32,088 nt of DNA from Methylomagnum ishizawai (GTDB lineage: Bacteria > Pseudomonadota > Gammaproteobacteria > Methylococcales > Methylomonadaceae), in the NCBI GenBank assembly GCA_945861705.1, contig CAMAVM010000026.1, positions 1-32,088 on the forward strand. Reading direction: 5' to 3'. A program made the translations under genes and the position numbers. Of the stretch, positions 15,191 through 23,206 are shown piece by piece (positions within the stretch are counted from its first letter, which is position 1; each line of letters starts with the position of its first letter). Under the pieces are notes generated by a model. The model saw only the letters and a list, made by a program, of their open reading frames with translations, had not been told where the DNA came from and did no database searches.

Positions 15191-18115
15191 CTAGCTAAAT
15201 GAGAGTTTTTGTTGCGAAGCCAGAGAAACCGAAGCACGCACCCTGGCAAACTCGCATAAGGCTGCCAAATGTTCACCTTTATCCCGCCATTCAAAAAACA
15301 CGCTTTCGCCCAGCAAGACATAATGCCAAGCCATATATGACCGCTCTTGCTCCGGCAGAAGATTGATCTTATCGCACCAAGCCGCCGCCGCTTTCAGTTT
15401 CCGTTGCACATTGGGTGATGAAACTTGGCCTTGCGCCTTGGTTTCCACCAGATAAACTGCCTTATCGGTACGCAACAGGAAATCCGGCGAGTAAAAAGCG
15501 GGTAACCCATCCTCCTTCACATACCGCAGCCTAACAAAATCATGGCGCGTTTCGCTGATTTTGCAGAACGCCTGCACACTGCTGTCTTTGTCCGCCCATT
15601 CGATAAAGGCTTTTTCCAAGCCACCATTCCGGGCAGGATAAGGCAAGCGTGGATAAATACACTTATTGACCGGAAGCGAATTGCTTTCCCGCATCGGTAA
15701 CTTGCCCACTTCCGACAACAAACGGTAACGCATCTCGCTTGCACCGACCTGCGGCTTGTGTTCCGCTTCAATCAACGCCAAAGCCACCACTTTGACGATG
15801 TGATCGACAATTGGTTGTAATAACAGCAAACGCCAGTTTTCATCAAGTAACGGGTCAAAGGGCATGTTGAACAGCCGCTGGCGGATATAACTTTCCAGCC
15901 ATCCGGCCAGTTCAGCGGTATTGACTTGCAGATAAGGATTGGCGAGATGTGTGGCAACCTTGTTGCCTTTTGGCAACGGTTGGCTGAGTGCTTGGGCGAT
16001 ACGCCGTGTCAAGCGCGACAGAAAATCGTTGTACCCCGCCACATTCATCACCGCGCCATCAACGCGGTAATCGCCAAACAAGGTGCTGCTTTGCAAATCC
16101 TGAGATATAAACACATCACCTTTGCCTAATAATGTCTTGAGTTCAGCAAGGTTCATCGCCGAAAATGGCTGCAACGATGCAATATCCAGAGCGTGATGCT
16201 CCAAGCCTTCCTCGGCCTCGCGCAGGATAAACGGAATGGCAAAATCAAACTCTTCGTAGCTTTCACGTAAGCCGACAGAAATCAAATCACCGACACTGCT
16301 GGTATCGTCGCTGTCCTCACTGGTAACACCTACCAAACCTTCCCGCATCAATTCATCGTAAAACGATTGAAACGCCGGATGCTCCACAATCGACAGAATA
16401 TCAATCAGGCTGTTGGGCTCTTGTCCCTTGGCGATACGTTCCCGATTTTCGCGTTTGCTGTCGGCATAATCGGCATCCCGCCACATCAACCGTAACCCGC
16501 GCCCTATGGTTTGCTCCAGCAAAATTTGAGCTTGCGAGGAACGCAGCGGCACAATCACGCAAATATTGTTGACATCAAAGCCCTCCCGCAACATCAACAC
16601 GCTGACGATGACTCGCGGCGCAGCGTGTCGGTCAACATCAAACAAGCGTTCGCGCACCACAGCCCAGTCTTTTTCGCCCAGTTCCGCCTTTCTGCCGGAA
16701 TCAATAGCCATAACCTCGTCTTCTGCTAAACCTTCATCGCGGAAAAAATCCACCACCAACGGCGATACGGTAGTGTCCTCACACACCACCAGCATTTTTG
16801 GATGACGGCTAGGGTCGATACGGGCAAAATCAACCTCCAACTTCCTCAGCTTTTGTAGGCCAGCGCGTAACATCACCCGTTGCCCAGCACTCAAAACCGG
16901 ATTGCCATCCTCATCGCGTTCCGCCTTAAATTCCAAAGGCAATGCACCGATTTCCTTGCGTCTGTCCAGCACCAGCGACTTCACCAATCCGGCTTTCATT
17001 GCGGTTTTCAGGTCAAAATCGACGATGATGTGCGGGAAGTACACCTTATGCTTATTCTTGCCAGAACCCACATCGTTATAAGGTGTAGCTGAAAAATCCA
17101 CCTGCACAAAGCGTCGGCCTTTGCTTGTCGCAATACGCGTCAGGCTTTTTTGCCATTCCACCTCGGTCGTTTCACCTTCGCGCTTGAAGTCATGGATATG
17201 GTGCGCCTCATCGTTAAACACCATTAACTCCGGTAAATCCGCCAAATAATCCAGCACATTGCCACGCGCAAAACGCCGATCCAGCACATCCAGGCTATTG
17301 CCTGTTGCCTTACCCGGCATTAATGGCAACAGGGCATTGATGATGGCTTGCGGGTCAACTGTCGCCCCCGGCGTTTCCAGTTCGGCCTCGTCGGGCTCTT
17401 CCTCACCCGCTTCTTGCAACAGATGCCAATTAGCAATCGCAATCATGCCGTTGCCCGTGGTTTTCAGGCCGATTTCGCTTTTATTGCAAACATTGCCGCG
17501 TACAAACGCAAACACCGTGTCACGCTGGTTTTCTGGGATGAACAACTCGGCATATTGGGCAATATCGGAGCTGGCGAAATCCCGCATACCCTCCACCTGC
17601 TTACCACAGAATGCATCCAGCAGACGGTCATAAACAATCAACCCAGGCGCGATGACCAGAAAATGCCGGGTAAAACGCGCATCATCCAAGCCATGCGCCA
17701 ACGCCGCGTTCTTGTTAAGCAACTGCCAGATCATCAATGCTTGCAGCACCCAGGTTTTGCCCGTGCCGGTTGCCATTTTTAGGCAATATTTCGGGTGATT
17801 ATGCTTACTTTGGGAAACTTCTGTCAGCCGTGTGCCTGTTAATAAAGCATCTGGCGCGGCGTGTTGATAAAGGCTTTTTAAATTGTTGGCCTTATAAATT
17901 TCATGGGCGACAATGGTATTCAGGATGGCTTGCTTTTGCCCTGAATGAAAATTCAGGCGACGTATGGCACACGCCTCCTCACCAAACCACCAGTGCAACA
18001 ATTCCGATGTCGTTGGTGTCACCAGATCAAACAGATCGGCAACGCCGCTTTCCAGACCGATGCACAGTTGTTGGGTTTTGATAGTAAGACCTTTGGCTAA
18101 TTCCAATTGAGACAT
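15191..18115 (-). CDS. res: Type III restriction enzyme, Res subunit (helicase/endonuclease)
   Basis: A 974-residue restriction subunit that, with Mod, translocates or signals along DNA and cuts near unmethylated asymmetric sites. Superfamily 2 helicase motifs are present: Walker A ATGTGKT (115-121), DEAH box (FNDEAHHIHD, near residue 300), VDFSATPYND, and motifs V/VI in LMLREGFDVNN and LEQTIGRGLR. The C-terminal PD-(D/E)xK nuclease is seen in SPDFLLRTDKAVYLVETKA. The length fits the family. The start ATG at 18115 has an AAGGA site ahead of it. Unlike the usual mod-res operon, the two genes here are separated by a plus-strand HigBA pair, so res needs its own promoter, presumably divergent from higB. 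It appears intact. Confidence 0.94.
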   Translation of the reverse strand: MSQLELAKGLTIKTQQLCIGLESGVADLFDLVTPTTSELLHWWFGEEACAIRRLNFHSGQKQAILNTIVAHEIYKANNLKSLYQHAAPDALLTGTRLTEVSQSKHNHPKYCLKMATGTGKTWVLQALMIWQLLNKNAALAHGLDDARFTRHFLVIAPGLIVYDRLLDAFCGKQVEGMRDFASSDIAQYAELFIPENQRDTVFAFVRGNVCNKSEIGLKTTGNGMIAIANWHLLQEAGEEEPDEAELETPGATVDPQAIINALLPLMPGKATGNSLDVLDRRFARGNVLDYLADLPELMVFNDEAHHIHDFKREGETTEVEWQKSLTRIATSKGRRFVQVDFSATPYNDVGSGKNKHKVYFPHIIVDFDLKTAMKAGLVKSLVLDRRKEIGALPLEFKAERDEDGNPVLSAGQRVMLRAGLQKLRKLEVDFARIDPSRHPKMLVVCEDTTVSPLVVDFFRDEGLAEDEVMAIDSGRKAELGEKDWAVVRERLFDVDRHAAPRVIVSVLMLREGFDVNNICVIVPLRSSQAQILLEQTIGRGLRLMWRDADYADSKRENRERIAKGQEPNSLIDILSIVEHPAFQSFYDELMREGLVGVTSEDSDDTSSVGDLISVGLRESYEEFDFAIPFILREAEEGLEHHALDIASLQPFSAMNLAELKTLLGKGDVFISQDLQSSTLFGDYRVDGAVMNVAGYNDFLSRLTRRIAQALSQPLPKGNKVATHLANPYLQVNTAELAGWLESYIRQRLFNMPFDPLLDENWRLLLLQPIVDHIVKVVALALIEAEHKPQVGASEMRYRLLSEVGKLPMRESNSLPVNKCIYPRLPYPARNGGLEKAFIEWADKDSSVQAFCKISETRHDFVRLRYVKEDGLPAFYSPDFLLRTDKAVYLVETKAQGQVSSPNVQRKLKAAAAWCDKINLLPEQERSYMAWHYVLLGESVFFEWRDKGEHLAALCEFARVRASVSLASQQKLSFS

Positions 18116-18135
18116 GCGGATTCCTTACTGGCTAA

Positions 18136-18164
18136 TTGACAGCCATAAACAAAATGTTTATATT
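18136..18164 (+). promoter_or_regulatory. higBA promoter with an overlapping inverted-repeat operator
   Basis: A consensus -35 TTGACA (18136-18141), a 17-base spacer and TATATT (18159-18164) precede higB. ATAAAC (18145-18150) and GTTTAT (18156-18161) form an inverted repeat around 5 bases and overlap the -10. This is a plausible HigA operator for autoregulation. Transcription would start at about 18171, at or next to the higB ATG (18172), so the message may be leaderless. Confidence 0.6.
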
Positions 18165-18171
18165 GATTCCT

Positions 18172-18453
18172 ATGATACGCAACTTCGCCGATACGGAAAC
18201 CGAACGCTTTTTTGCCACAGGCAAATCCCGGCGTTTGCCATCCGATATAAGGCTCCGTGCGGCAATGCGGCTTACACAACTGGACGCAGCTAACCGCATA
18301 GATGATTTGCGCTTGCCGCCGTCTAACCGCTTGGAAAGTCTGGGCGGCAATCGGCACGGCTGCTGGAGCATTCGCATCAACGAGCAATGGCGATTGTGTT
18401 TTCGCTTTACCGATGGCGATGCGTTTGATGTTGAAATAGTTGATTACCACTGA
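18172..18453 (+). CDS. higB: HigB-type toxin (RelE/ParE superfamily, plasmid maintenance killer family)
   Basis: A 93-residue toxin of the HigB/RelE superfamily, which in known members cleaves ribosome-bound mRNA. The body is diagnostic: MIRNFADTETERFF, TGKSRRLP, DIRLRAAMRLTQLDAA, DDLRLPPSNRLESLGG, GCWSIRINEQWRLCFRF and the ending DAFDVEIVDYH. I choose ATG 18172 because homologues begin MIRSFAD; the longer frame from TTG 18136 would translate the promoter's -35 box. No ribosome binding site is seen, consistent with a leaderless start. The antitoxin gene follows 9 bases later. Toxin before antitoxin is the normal order for hig modules. It lies between res and mod on the opposite strand. Confidence 0.93.
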   Translation: MIRNFADTETERFFATGKSRRLPSDIRLRAAMRLTQLDAANRIDDLRLPPSNRLESLGGNRHGCWSIRINEQWRLCFRFTDGDAFDVEIVDYH

Positions 18454-18462
18454 GGAAAAATT

Positions 18463-18759
18463 ATGACTAACAATGGCTTGCCGCCCATTCATCCGGGCGA
18501 ATTTTTGCGTGAAACCTTTGACGAACTCGGCTTGACCCAGGCGGCATTTGCCGATGCGTTGGGTGTTTCGCCGATGCGGGTGTCGCATATACTGAAAGGG
18601 GATCGTCCGGTCACGGCGGAACTGGCGTTGCGTCTTGCCCGTGCGTTGGGGCAAACACCCCAGTACTGGCTGAATTTGCAGACCAGTTATGACCTTAAAA
18701 TCGCTCAAACCGAGTTGAAAGACAGTCTCGAAGCCGTTCGTCCGTTGATTGCGGCCTGA
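18463..18759 (+). CDS. higA: HigA antitoxin (XRE-family HTH)
   Basis: A 98-residue antitoxin that binds HigB and represses its own promoter. It opens with the HigA signature IHPGEFLRETFDELGLTQ and continues with the helix-turn-helix QAAFADALGVSPMRVSHILKGDRPVTAELALRLARALG (two helices flanking GVS) and the QYWLNLQTSYDL motif. A clear ribosome binding site (GAGGAAAAATT) precedes the ATG. Its GCC TGA end forms one arm of a hairpin shared with the end of mod. Intact. Confidence 0.95.
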   Translation: MTNNGLPPIHPGEFLRETFDELGLTQAAFADALGVSPMRVSHILKGDRPVTAELALRLARALGQTPQYWLNLQTSYDLKIAQTELKDSLEAVRPLIAA

Positions 18760-18790
18760 TTTTCCACAATGGCAATTGCCAAGATCAGGC
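18754..18790. terminator. Shared hairpin spanning the convergent stop codons of higA and mod
   Basis: GCCTGAT (18754-18760) and ATCAGGC (18784-18790) are inverted copies. Inside lies a second palindrome, TGGCAATTGCCA (18770-18781). The higA stop (18757-18759) sits in the left arm and the restored mod stop (18785-18787) in the right arm. A T-rich stretch follows on plus, so it may end transcription in both directions, though no perfect T tract is present. Confidence 0.45.
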
Positions 18791-21002
18791 TTTATCATTT
18801 TCCGCTACGGTTGCCACCACTTCCGCCTCAAACCCAAACACGTCCACTACCCGCACACAGACCTTACGGTTTCCTGCCTTAGCGGGTACGGTAAGTTGGG
18901 CTTGTGTAACTACCCGTAGCGGGTCGCCGTCATTTTCGGTATTGCCGCGATAATCTTGCCACACCGAGCGGAATAACTGGCCGTCGTAATCCGGGGTCTA
19001 CTGCCCAGTATTCGATCAACGCCAAGGGTTCACTATTGATAATGCCTTGCAGTTTAGCGCGGTTGGCTTCGTCGAGATTGATGGCTTCCGGGGACAGCAG
19101 GACGTAGTTGTCGAGTTCGATGGTGAGGGTTTCTTCACTTTCGTAGCTATCGTAGGGTGCGTTGTACGCACCTTGAGTGGCGATGGTGCGCGGAGCGCAC
19201 CCTACACGACGGACAGGCTTAATCGTCAAATACTGCAAACTGGCAAAACGCACCGTGCCTTTCAACTTCTCCAACCCGCCTTTCTTCTTCAAGCGATCCA
19301 ACAAATCCGGCGGAATCACCAACACTTCCAGCTTGTCGTCGTTCAGGGCGGTGATGGTTTCGCCGATGGACGGCTCAAAATTCCAGCCCAGCACCACCAC
19401 CTTATCCCAACCGCCCATCAAGGTATCGCGCTGGGCGATGGCTTTTTTCAGCGTTGCCGTGCCAGTGAGTTTGTTGGGCGAGTCGGCGAACACCAACGTT
19501 TTACTCCCTCTCCCCGCGGGAGAGGGCTGGGGTGAGGGCATGGCGGCGGAAATATCACCCTCACCCCCGACCCCTCTCCCTGAGGGCGAGGGGAGATAAC
19601 CCAGATTTCGCATTGGATTTTCCTCCAACGGCAAGGGCAATGCACCGTACAATTGCAGGATGATGTGCGCCAAATCACCGATCTTAAACTGCCGCCCCAA
19701 ACTGGCTTTTGCCGCTTCCACCTGATAATCGCCGATGGCTTGGTACAAGAACGGTTGGGCGTTCTGGTCGATCAGGCGTTTCCGCATAATCATGCAGGCG
19801 GGTTTGCCAAGGTCAGTAGTGATCCAGCGTCGGCCTAGTTTTTCGGCAACGGCGGCGGTTGTGCCTGAGCCGCCGAAGAAGTCGGCGATTGTCGAATTTG
19901 TATTTGTAGAAGCCGCAACAATTCTTTCGAGCAGCAAACTCGGTTTTTGCGTTGCATAACCGATACTTTCACTGCCTTGTAATGAGCGTACATCTACCCA
20001 AACATCACGGCAGCGTACGCCATCGGAGCTTTTATATAACTTTCTGCGAGGCACTTTGTTTGCTTCTGCTTGAAGAATCCCCAGCTTTATCCATTCCTGT
20101 GCAGTTTCTTTTGGCATCCTATAACCATTTTTTGGCATAGTTTCACCAAATCCAAGATCATAGATATAACCTCCACCACCTGGATTATCTACAGATACCA
20201 TCTGGTAATAACCAATTTCATCTCGTTTTGAATATAGCTTTTCACTTGCATCGCTATATTCTTGAAAAACATCATTCCAAATAGGATTGGCATCATTCTT
20301 TCGATAAAAAAACAGAGTGTCGTGAGATTTGATAAATTTTTTGTTTTTAGCCGATGTATCACCAATTGCGCTTTGCCAAATAATTTCATTAACAAAGTTT
20401 TCACGTCCAAACACCTCATCCAAAACCAACTTCACATAATGACCCACATGCCAATCCAGATGCACATAGATGGAACCCGTATCACTGAGCAGTTCCCGCA
20501 TCAGGATCAAACGCGGGGTAATCATCGCCAGATAGGAGGCCGTGCCGTCCGCCCAGGTATCGGAATAGGCGAATTGCTCGATGACGGTGGGTTTTTGTTC
20601 CAATTCCACACCGGGTAAAGTAATTTTAGTGCGGTAATCGGCTTTGGAATCAAACGGTGGGTCTATGTAGATCAGGTCGATCTTGCCGCGCAAGCTGGGC
20701 GTGTTGTCGTCACCCGCCAACAAGGCCGCCATCGCCAGCAGGTTATCGCCGTAAATCAGGCGGTTGTGCCATTGTTCGCCCTCACCTCGACCCTCTCCCA
20801 CTGGGAGAGGGGGATTTAGGTGTACGCGCCTGTCGTTGGCGGTAATCCAGTCTGTCGCCACGCTGTCTTTTGATGGCAATACCCATTCACGGGTTTGCAG
20901 GCCGATACGATGGCGGCCTTCCAGGTTTTCCAGTATTTTTTCAGCCGTCTGCCGCCCCTTGGCAACAATTTCGGGAAGTTGTTCGAGCAGGCTTTTTGCC
21001 AT
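18785..21002 (-). CDS. mod: Type III modification methyltransferase, Mod subunit, frameshifted near the 3' end
   Basis: Mod recognises the site and methylates adenine in type III systems. Motif [11 protein letters not shown] (DPPF at 114-117) precedes motif [11 protein letters not shown] (FGGSG at 376-380), the order of the beta class. The start is ATG 21002 ([13 protein letters not shown]). As written, the frame runs to 18930 (690 residues), but after EYWAVDP it leaves the family pattern. Removing one G from GGGG at 18993-18996 restores [20 protein letters not shown] and continues to a TGA at 18785-18787, the expected Mod C-terminus. The shift could be a sequencing error or a true mutation. 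Three repeat-derived inserts are translated in frame: about residues 63-77, 455-490 and 600-620. Whether the enzyme still works is unknown. Confidence 0.9.
19152..19205. repeat. REP-like repeat embedded in frame in mod (GTAGGGTGCG family)
   Basis: GTAGGGTGCG (19152-19161) and CGCACCCTAC (19196-19205) are exact inverted arms. Inner GTACGCACC and GGTGCGC segments pair as well. The unit is 54 bp, exactly 18 codons, and keeps the mod frame open (the [18 protein letters not shown] segment). The same type appears at 27809-27886. Confidence 0.75.
19506..19593. repeat. Inverted pair of GC-rich REP-like repeats embedded in mod
   Basis: CCCTCTCCCCGCGGGAGAGG with GGTGAGGG (19506-19538) and its inverted relative CCCTCACCCCCGACCCCTCT with GAGGGCGAGGGG (19558-19593) flank about 19 bases. 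In the mod frame they read as [12 protein letters not shown] and [13 protein letters not shown], the characteristic translation of this repeat type, and are foreign to the Mod family. Confidence 0.8.
20779..20813. repeat. Third GC-rich REP-like repeat copy embedded in mod
   Basis: CCCTCACCTCGACCCTCTCC followed by CACTGGGAGAGGGGG is a further copy of the repeat at 19506-19593. Read on the minus strand it adds [13 protein letters not shown] to Mod near residues 64-76, between the N-terminal region and the conserved [15 protein letters not shown]. Confidence 0.8.
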
Positions 21003-21009
21003 AACTAAA

Positions 21010-21029
21010 TGTTCATCAATAAATGAACA
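21010..21029. promoter_or_regulatory. Operator-like inverted repeat between mod and its divergent regulator
   Basis: TGTTCAT (21010-21016) and ATGAACA (21023-21029) are perfect inverted half-sites 6 bases apart, directly upstream of the mod ATG. A similar half-site TTGAACA (21046-21052) and a further TGTTCAT (21090-21096), which overlaps the regulator's start codon, lie in the same gap. They are plausible binding sites for the divergent HTH protein. Confidence 0.5.
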
Positions 21030-21094
21030 GTAAGTTTATATTAAATTGAACAATTAGTTGTTATAAAGTCGCAACAAAACTTAACTTTCTGTTC

Positions 21095-21496
21095 ATGGAT
21101 GAGAAAACAGAGTTTAGCCAACGCTTACGCAAAGCCATTGAGGATGCCGGATACTCGCTCCGGCCTACAATATTGGAACGCGAATTCAATACCCGTTATT
21201 GGGGACGGTCAGTGACAGTACAAGCAGTGCGCCGCTGGTTGCGCGGCGAGGCGATTCCTTCGCAGGAAAAGTTACAGGTGTTGGCGGAGTGGTTAAAAAT
21301 AGAACCGCATACCCTCCGCTTTGGCGAACAAGCGACAGAATCTATCCGCACTAAACGGAAACAATGGGACGAGGCTTTGGATTATCGGGAACGGGAAACG
21401 ATTGAAGCGTATTTGAGCTTGCCGCTGCCGCAACGTAAGATTGTACGGGAGGTTATCCAGGCTTTTACTAAGGTGTTTGCATCGGGTAAACCCTAA
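21095..21496 (+). CDS. HTH (XRE-like) transcriptional regulator of the restriction-modification island
   Basis: A 133-residue DNA-binding protein. The N-terminal half (about 7-75) is a phage repressor-like helix-turn-helix (FSQRLRKAIEDAGYS, VTVQAVRRWLRGEAIPSQEKLQVLAEWL). The C-terminal part is helical (YRERETIEAYLSLPLPQRKIVREVIQAF) and could mediate dimerisation. It is divergent from mod, with operator-like half-sites in the 92-base gap, one on its own start codon. I infer that it controls mod and itself, as small controllers do in other restriction-modification systems; no experiment on this family is known to me. No strong ribosome binding site is visible before the ATG. Confidence 0.8.
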   Translation: MDEKTEFSQRLRKAIEDAGYSLRPTILEREFNTRYWGRSVTVQAVRRWLRGEAIPSQEKLQVLAEWLKIEPHTLRFGEQATESIRTKRKQWDEALDYRERETIEAYLSLPLPQRKIVREVIQAFTKVFASGKP

Positions 21497-21630
21497 TGCC
21501 GTAGATTAGGCGCGCAAACATCCGGGCTATCCGCTTTGATGGTGCTATGGGTGCGACGCAATCTGCCGAATGCGATGTCCGTAGATGTGGCGGATTACGT
21601 CGGGCAGGAAATTACACATCCGAAGATTGG

Positions 21631-21646
21631 AGGGTTTGCAAACCCT
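21631..21646. repeat. Perfect 16-bp palindrome
   Basis: AGGGTTTGCAAACCCT reads the same on both strands. It lies in the gap between the regulator and rpmG, just before another repeat (21654-21680); together they look like intergenic repeat debris at the island edge. Confidence 0.6.
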
Positions 21647-21653
21647 GTCTTAC

Positions 21654-21680
21654 GGCTGGGTTTCGTACCTCAACCCAGCC
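21654..21680. repeat. REP-like hairpin (GGCTGGGTT family)
   Basis: GGCTGGGTT (21654-21662) and AACCCAGCC (21672-21680) form a 9-bp stem around TCGTACCTC. It is a short intergenic repeat of a type often seen scattered in gammaproteobacterial genomes. It marks the boundary between the defence island and the ribosomal protein genes. Confidence 0.65.
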
Positions 21681-21689
21681 TACATGATG

Positions 21690-21709
21690 CTAAAAGCCTG
21701 AAAATCAGG
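21690..21709 (-). terminator. Weak intrinsic terminator after rpmG
   Basis: On the minus strand, CCTGA and TCAGG pair around TTT and are followed by CTTTTAG. It lies about 20 bases after the rpmG stop. The stem is short, so the call is tentative. Confidence 0.35.
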
Positions 21710-21726
21710 TATGCAGAAGCAAAGAG

Positions 21727-21882
21727 TTACTTGATTTTACCTTCTTTGTACATAACGTGCTTACGCACAACAGGATCAAATTTTTTGATCTCCATTTTTT
21801 CAGGCTTGGTTTTCTTGTTTTTGGTAGTGGTGTAAAAGTGGCCTGTGCCTTCGCTGGAAATAAGTTTGATTTTATCGCGCAT
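21727..21882 (-). CDS. rpmG: 50S ribosomal protein L33
   Basis: A 51-residue protein, the normal size of L33: [22 protein letters not shown], then [29 protein letters not shown]. It is a component of the large ribosomal subunit near the E site. It lacks the CxxC pairs of the zinc-binding L33 form, so it is the zinc-independent type. It follows rpmB by 12 bases on the minus strand, the classical rpmB-rpmG pair. It is too short to stand out in ordinary frame listings. Confidence 0.95.
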   Translation of the reverse strand: MRDKIKLISSEGTGHFYTTTKNKKTKPEKMEIKKFDPVVRKHVMYKEGKIK

Positions 21883-21894
21883 GTTTTAGTCCTC

Positions 21895-22131
21895 TTAAGC
21901 TATGATGCCGTTTTTACGCATATCCGCCAGAACAACGTCTATACCTTTTTTGTCGATAATTCGCATACCTTTAGTGGATACCCGTAAGCGAATCCATCGG
22001 TTTTCGCTTTCCACCCAAAACCGATGGTGTTGCAGGTTGGGAAGAAAACGTCTTCTGGTTCTATTGTTAGCGTGTGATACGTTGTTACCTACAACAGGTT
22101 GTTTACCTGTTACTTGACATACTCTGGACAT
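21895..22131 (-). CDS. rpmB: 50S ribosomal protein L28
   Basis: A 78-residue protein of standard L28 length: [39 protein letters not shown], then [20 protein letters not shown] and a C-terminal helix. It is a large-subunit protein co-transcribed with rpmG. A promoter-like sequence lies at 22175-22203. Only one Cys is present (VCQVTGK), so it is the zinc-free form. Confidence 0.97.
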   Translation of the reverse strand: MSRVCQVTGKQPVVGNNVSHANNRTRRRFLPNLQHHRFWVESENRWIRLRVSTKGMRIIDKKGIDVVLADMRKNGIIA

Positions 22132-22174
22132 GATTAGCCTCTAGCTGGGTGTCTGGATTCAAAATTAGCCCATC

Positions 22175-22203
22175 TTTATACCAAAAATTCTTTTCAAGGT
22201 AAA
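22175..22203 (-). promoter_or_regulatory. Candidate sigma70 promoter of rpmB-rpmG
   Basis: On the minus strand TTTACC (22203-22198), a 17-base spacer and TATAAA (22180-22175) would start transcription near 22168, about 37 bases before the rpmB ATG. Confidence 0.5.
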
Positions 22204-22258
22204 TAACAATCTATAAAATGAAGGGAACAATCACTCAAAATCTTATGGAAAGACAGTA

Positions 22259-23206
22259 ATGCCAATAAAATTGGGCATGGTCATGGATCCCATCGACCGC
22301 ATCAACATTAAAAAAGATACCAGCTTCGCCATGTTACTTGAAGCCCAGACTAGAGGCTGGGAATTGCATTATATGGAACTTGGTAGTCTTTATCTAAGGA
22401 ACGGCAAGGCGTACGCCAAAACCCGAACGTTGACGGTGCAACGTGATGAAAAGCAATGGTTTAACTTTGTTGCCGAACAAGATATTGCACTTGACATGCT
22501 TGATGTCATCCTCATGCGAAAAGATCCGCCGTTCGATCAGGAATATCTCTATGCGACTTACATGTTGGAACTGGCGGAACATGCAGGTGTCTACGTGGTC
22601 AACAAGCCGCAATCCTTACGTGATGCGAATGAAAAGCTGTTTACGGCGTGGTTTCCGCAGTGTTGCACTGAAACTTTAGTCACCAGAGATGCCAGCAGGA
22701 TTAAGCATTTTCTGCATGAGCTGGGTGAAATCATTGTCAAGCCCTTAGACGGCATGGGCGGGGCATCCATTTTTCATTTGCGTGAGGGCGATCCTAATCT
22801 AAGCGTGATTTTGGAAACGATGACTCAGCACAACAGCCGTCAGGTAATGGCGCAAAAATATCTACCTGAGATAAAAGACGGTGACAAGCGCATCCTGATG
22901 ATTAATGGCGAACCCGTGCCGTATTGTCTTGCCCGTATCCCTGCCAGCGGCGAAAGCCGAGGTAATCTGGCGGCTGGCGGAACGGGTCAGGGCAGGGTAC
23001 TAACCGATCAAGATCGCTGGATTGCCAATCAAGTTGGTCCTACGTTACGGGAAAAAGGCTTGGTATTCGTGGGCTTAGATGTCATTGGATCAACTCTGAC
23101 TGAAATCAACGTCACCAGCCCAACCTGCGTACAGGAGTTAGACAAACAGTTCGGTCTGAATATCAGCGGTTTGTTGATGGATCATATTGAAATTGCGTTG
23201 AAATGA
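22259..23206 (+). CDS. gshB: Glutathione synthetase
   Basis: This ATP-grasp ligase joins gamma-glutamylcysteine and glycine, the second step of glutathione synthesis. The 315 residues match E. coli GshB (316). Typical segments: GMVMDPIDRINIKKDTSFAM, ILMRKDPPFDQEYLYATYML, NKPQSLRDANEKL, the glycine-rich IIVKPLDGMGG loop, and VGLDVIGSTLTEINVTSPTC with magnesium-binding Glu and Asn. It leads a plus-strand operon. Its TGA overlaps the next gene's ATG by 3 bases (ATGA). The gene order gshB-tonB-yqgE-ruvX-pyrB is that of Pseudomonas. Confidence 0.97.
   Translation: MPIKLGMVMDPIDRINIKKDTSFAMLLEAQTRGWELHYMELGSLYLRNGKAYAKTRTLTVQRDEKQWFNFVAEQDIALDMLDVILMRKDPPFDQEYLYATYMLELAEHAGVYVVNKPQSLRDANEKLFTAWFPQCCTETLVTRDASRIKHFLHELGEIIVKPLDGMGGASIFHLREGDPNLSVILETMTQHNSRQVMAQKYLPEIKDGDKRILMINGEPVPYCLARIPASGESRGNLAAGGTGQGRVLTDQDRWIANQVGPTLREKGLVFVGLDVIGSTLTEINVTSPTCVQELDKQFGLNISGLLMDHIEIALK

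Noticed and set aside
17348-17782. 144-codon plus-strand frame inside res
   Set aside because: Antisense shadow over the helicase domain, with no start signal or family pattern.
18097-18798. 233-codon minus-strand frame across higBA
   Set aside because: It is the complement of the clearly coding higB and higA genes and has no own family resemblance.
21536-21835. 99-codon plus-strand frame between the HTH regulator and rpmG
   Set aside because: It runs through two palindromic repeats and over the antisense strand of rpmG; no coding character.
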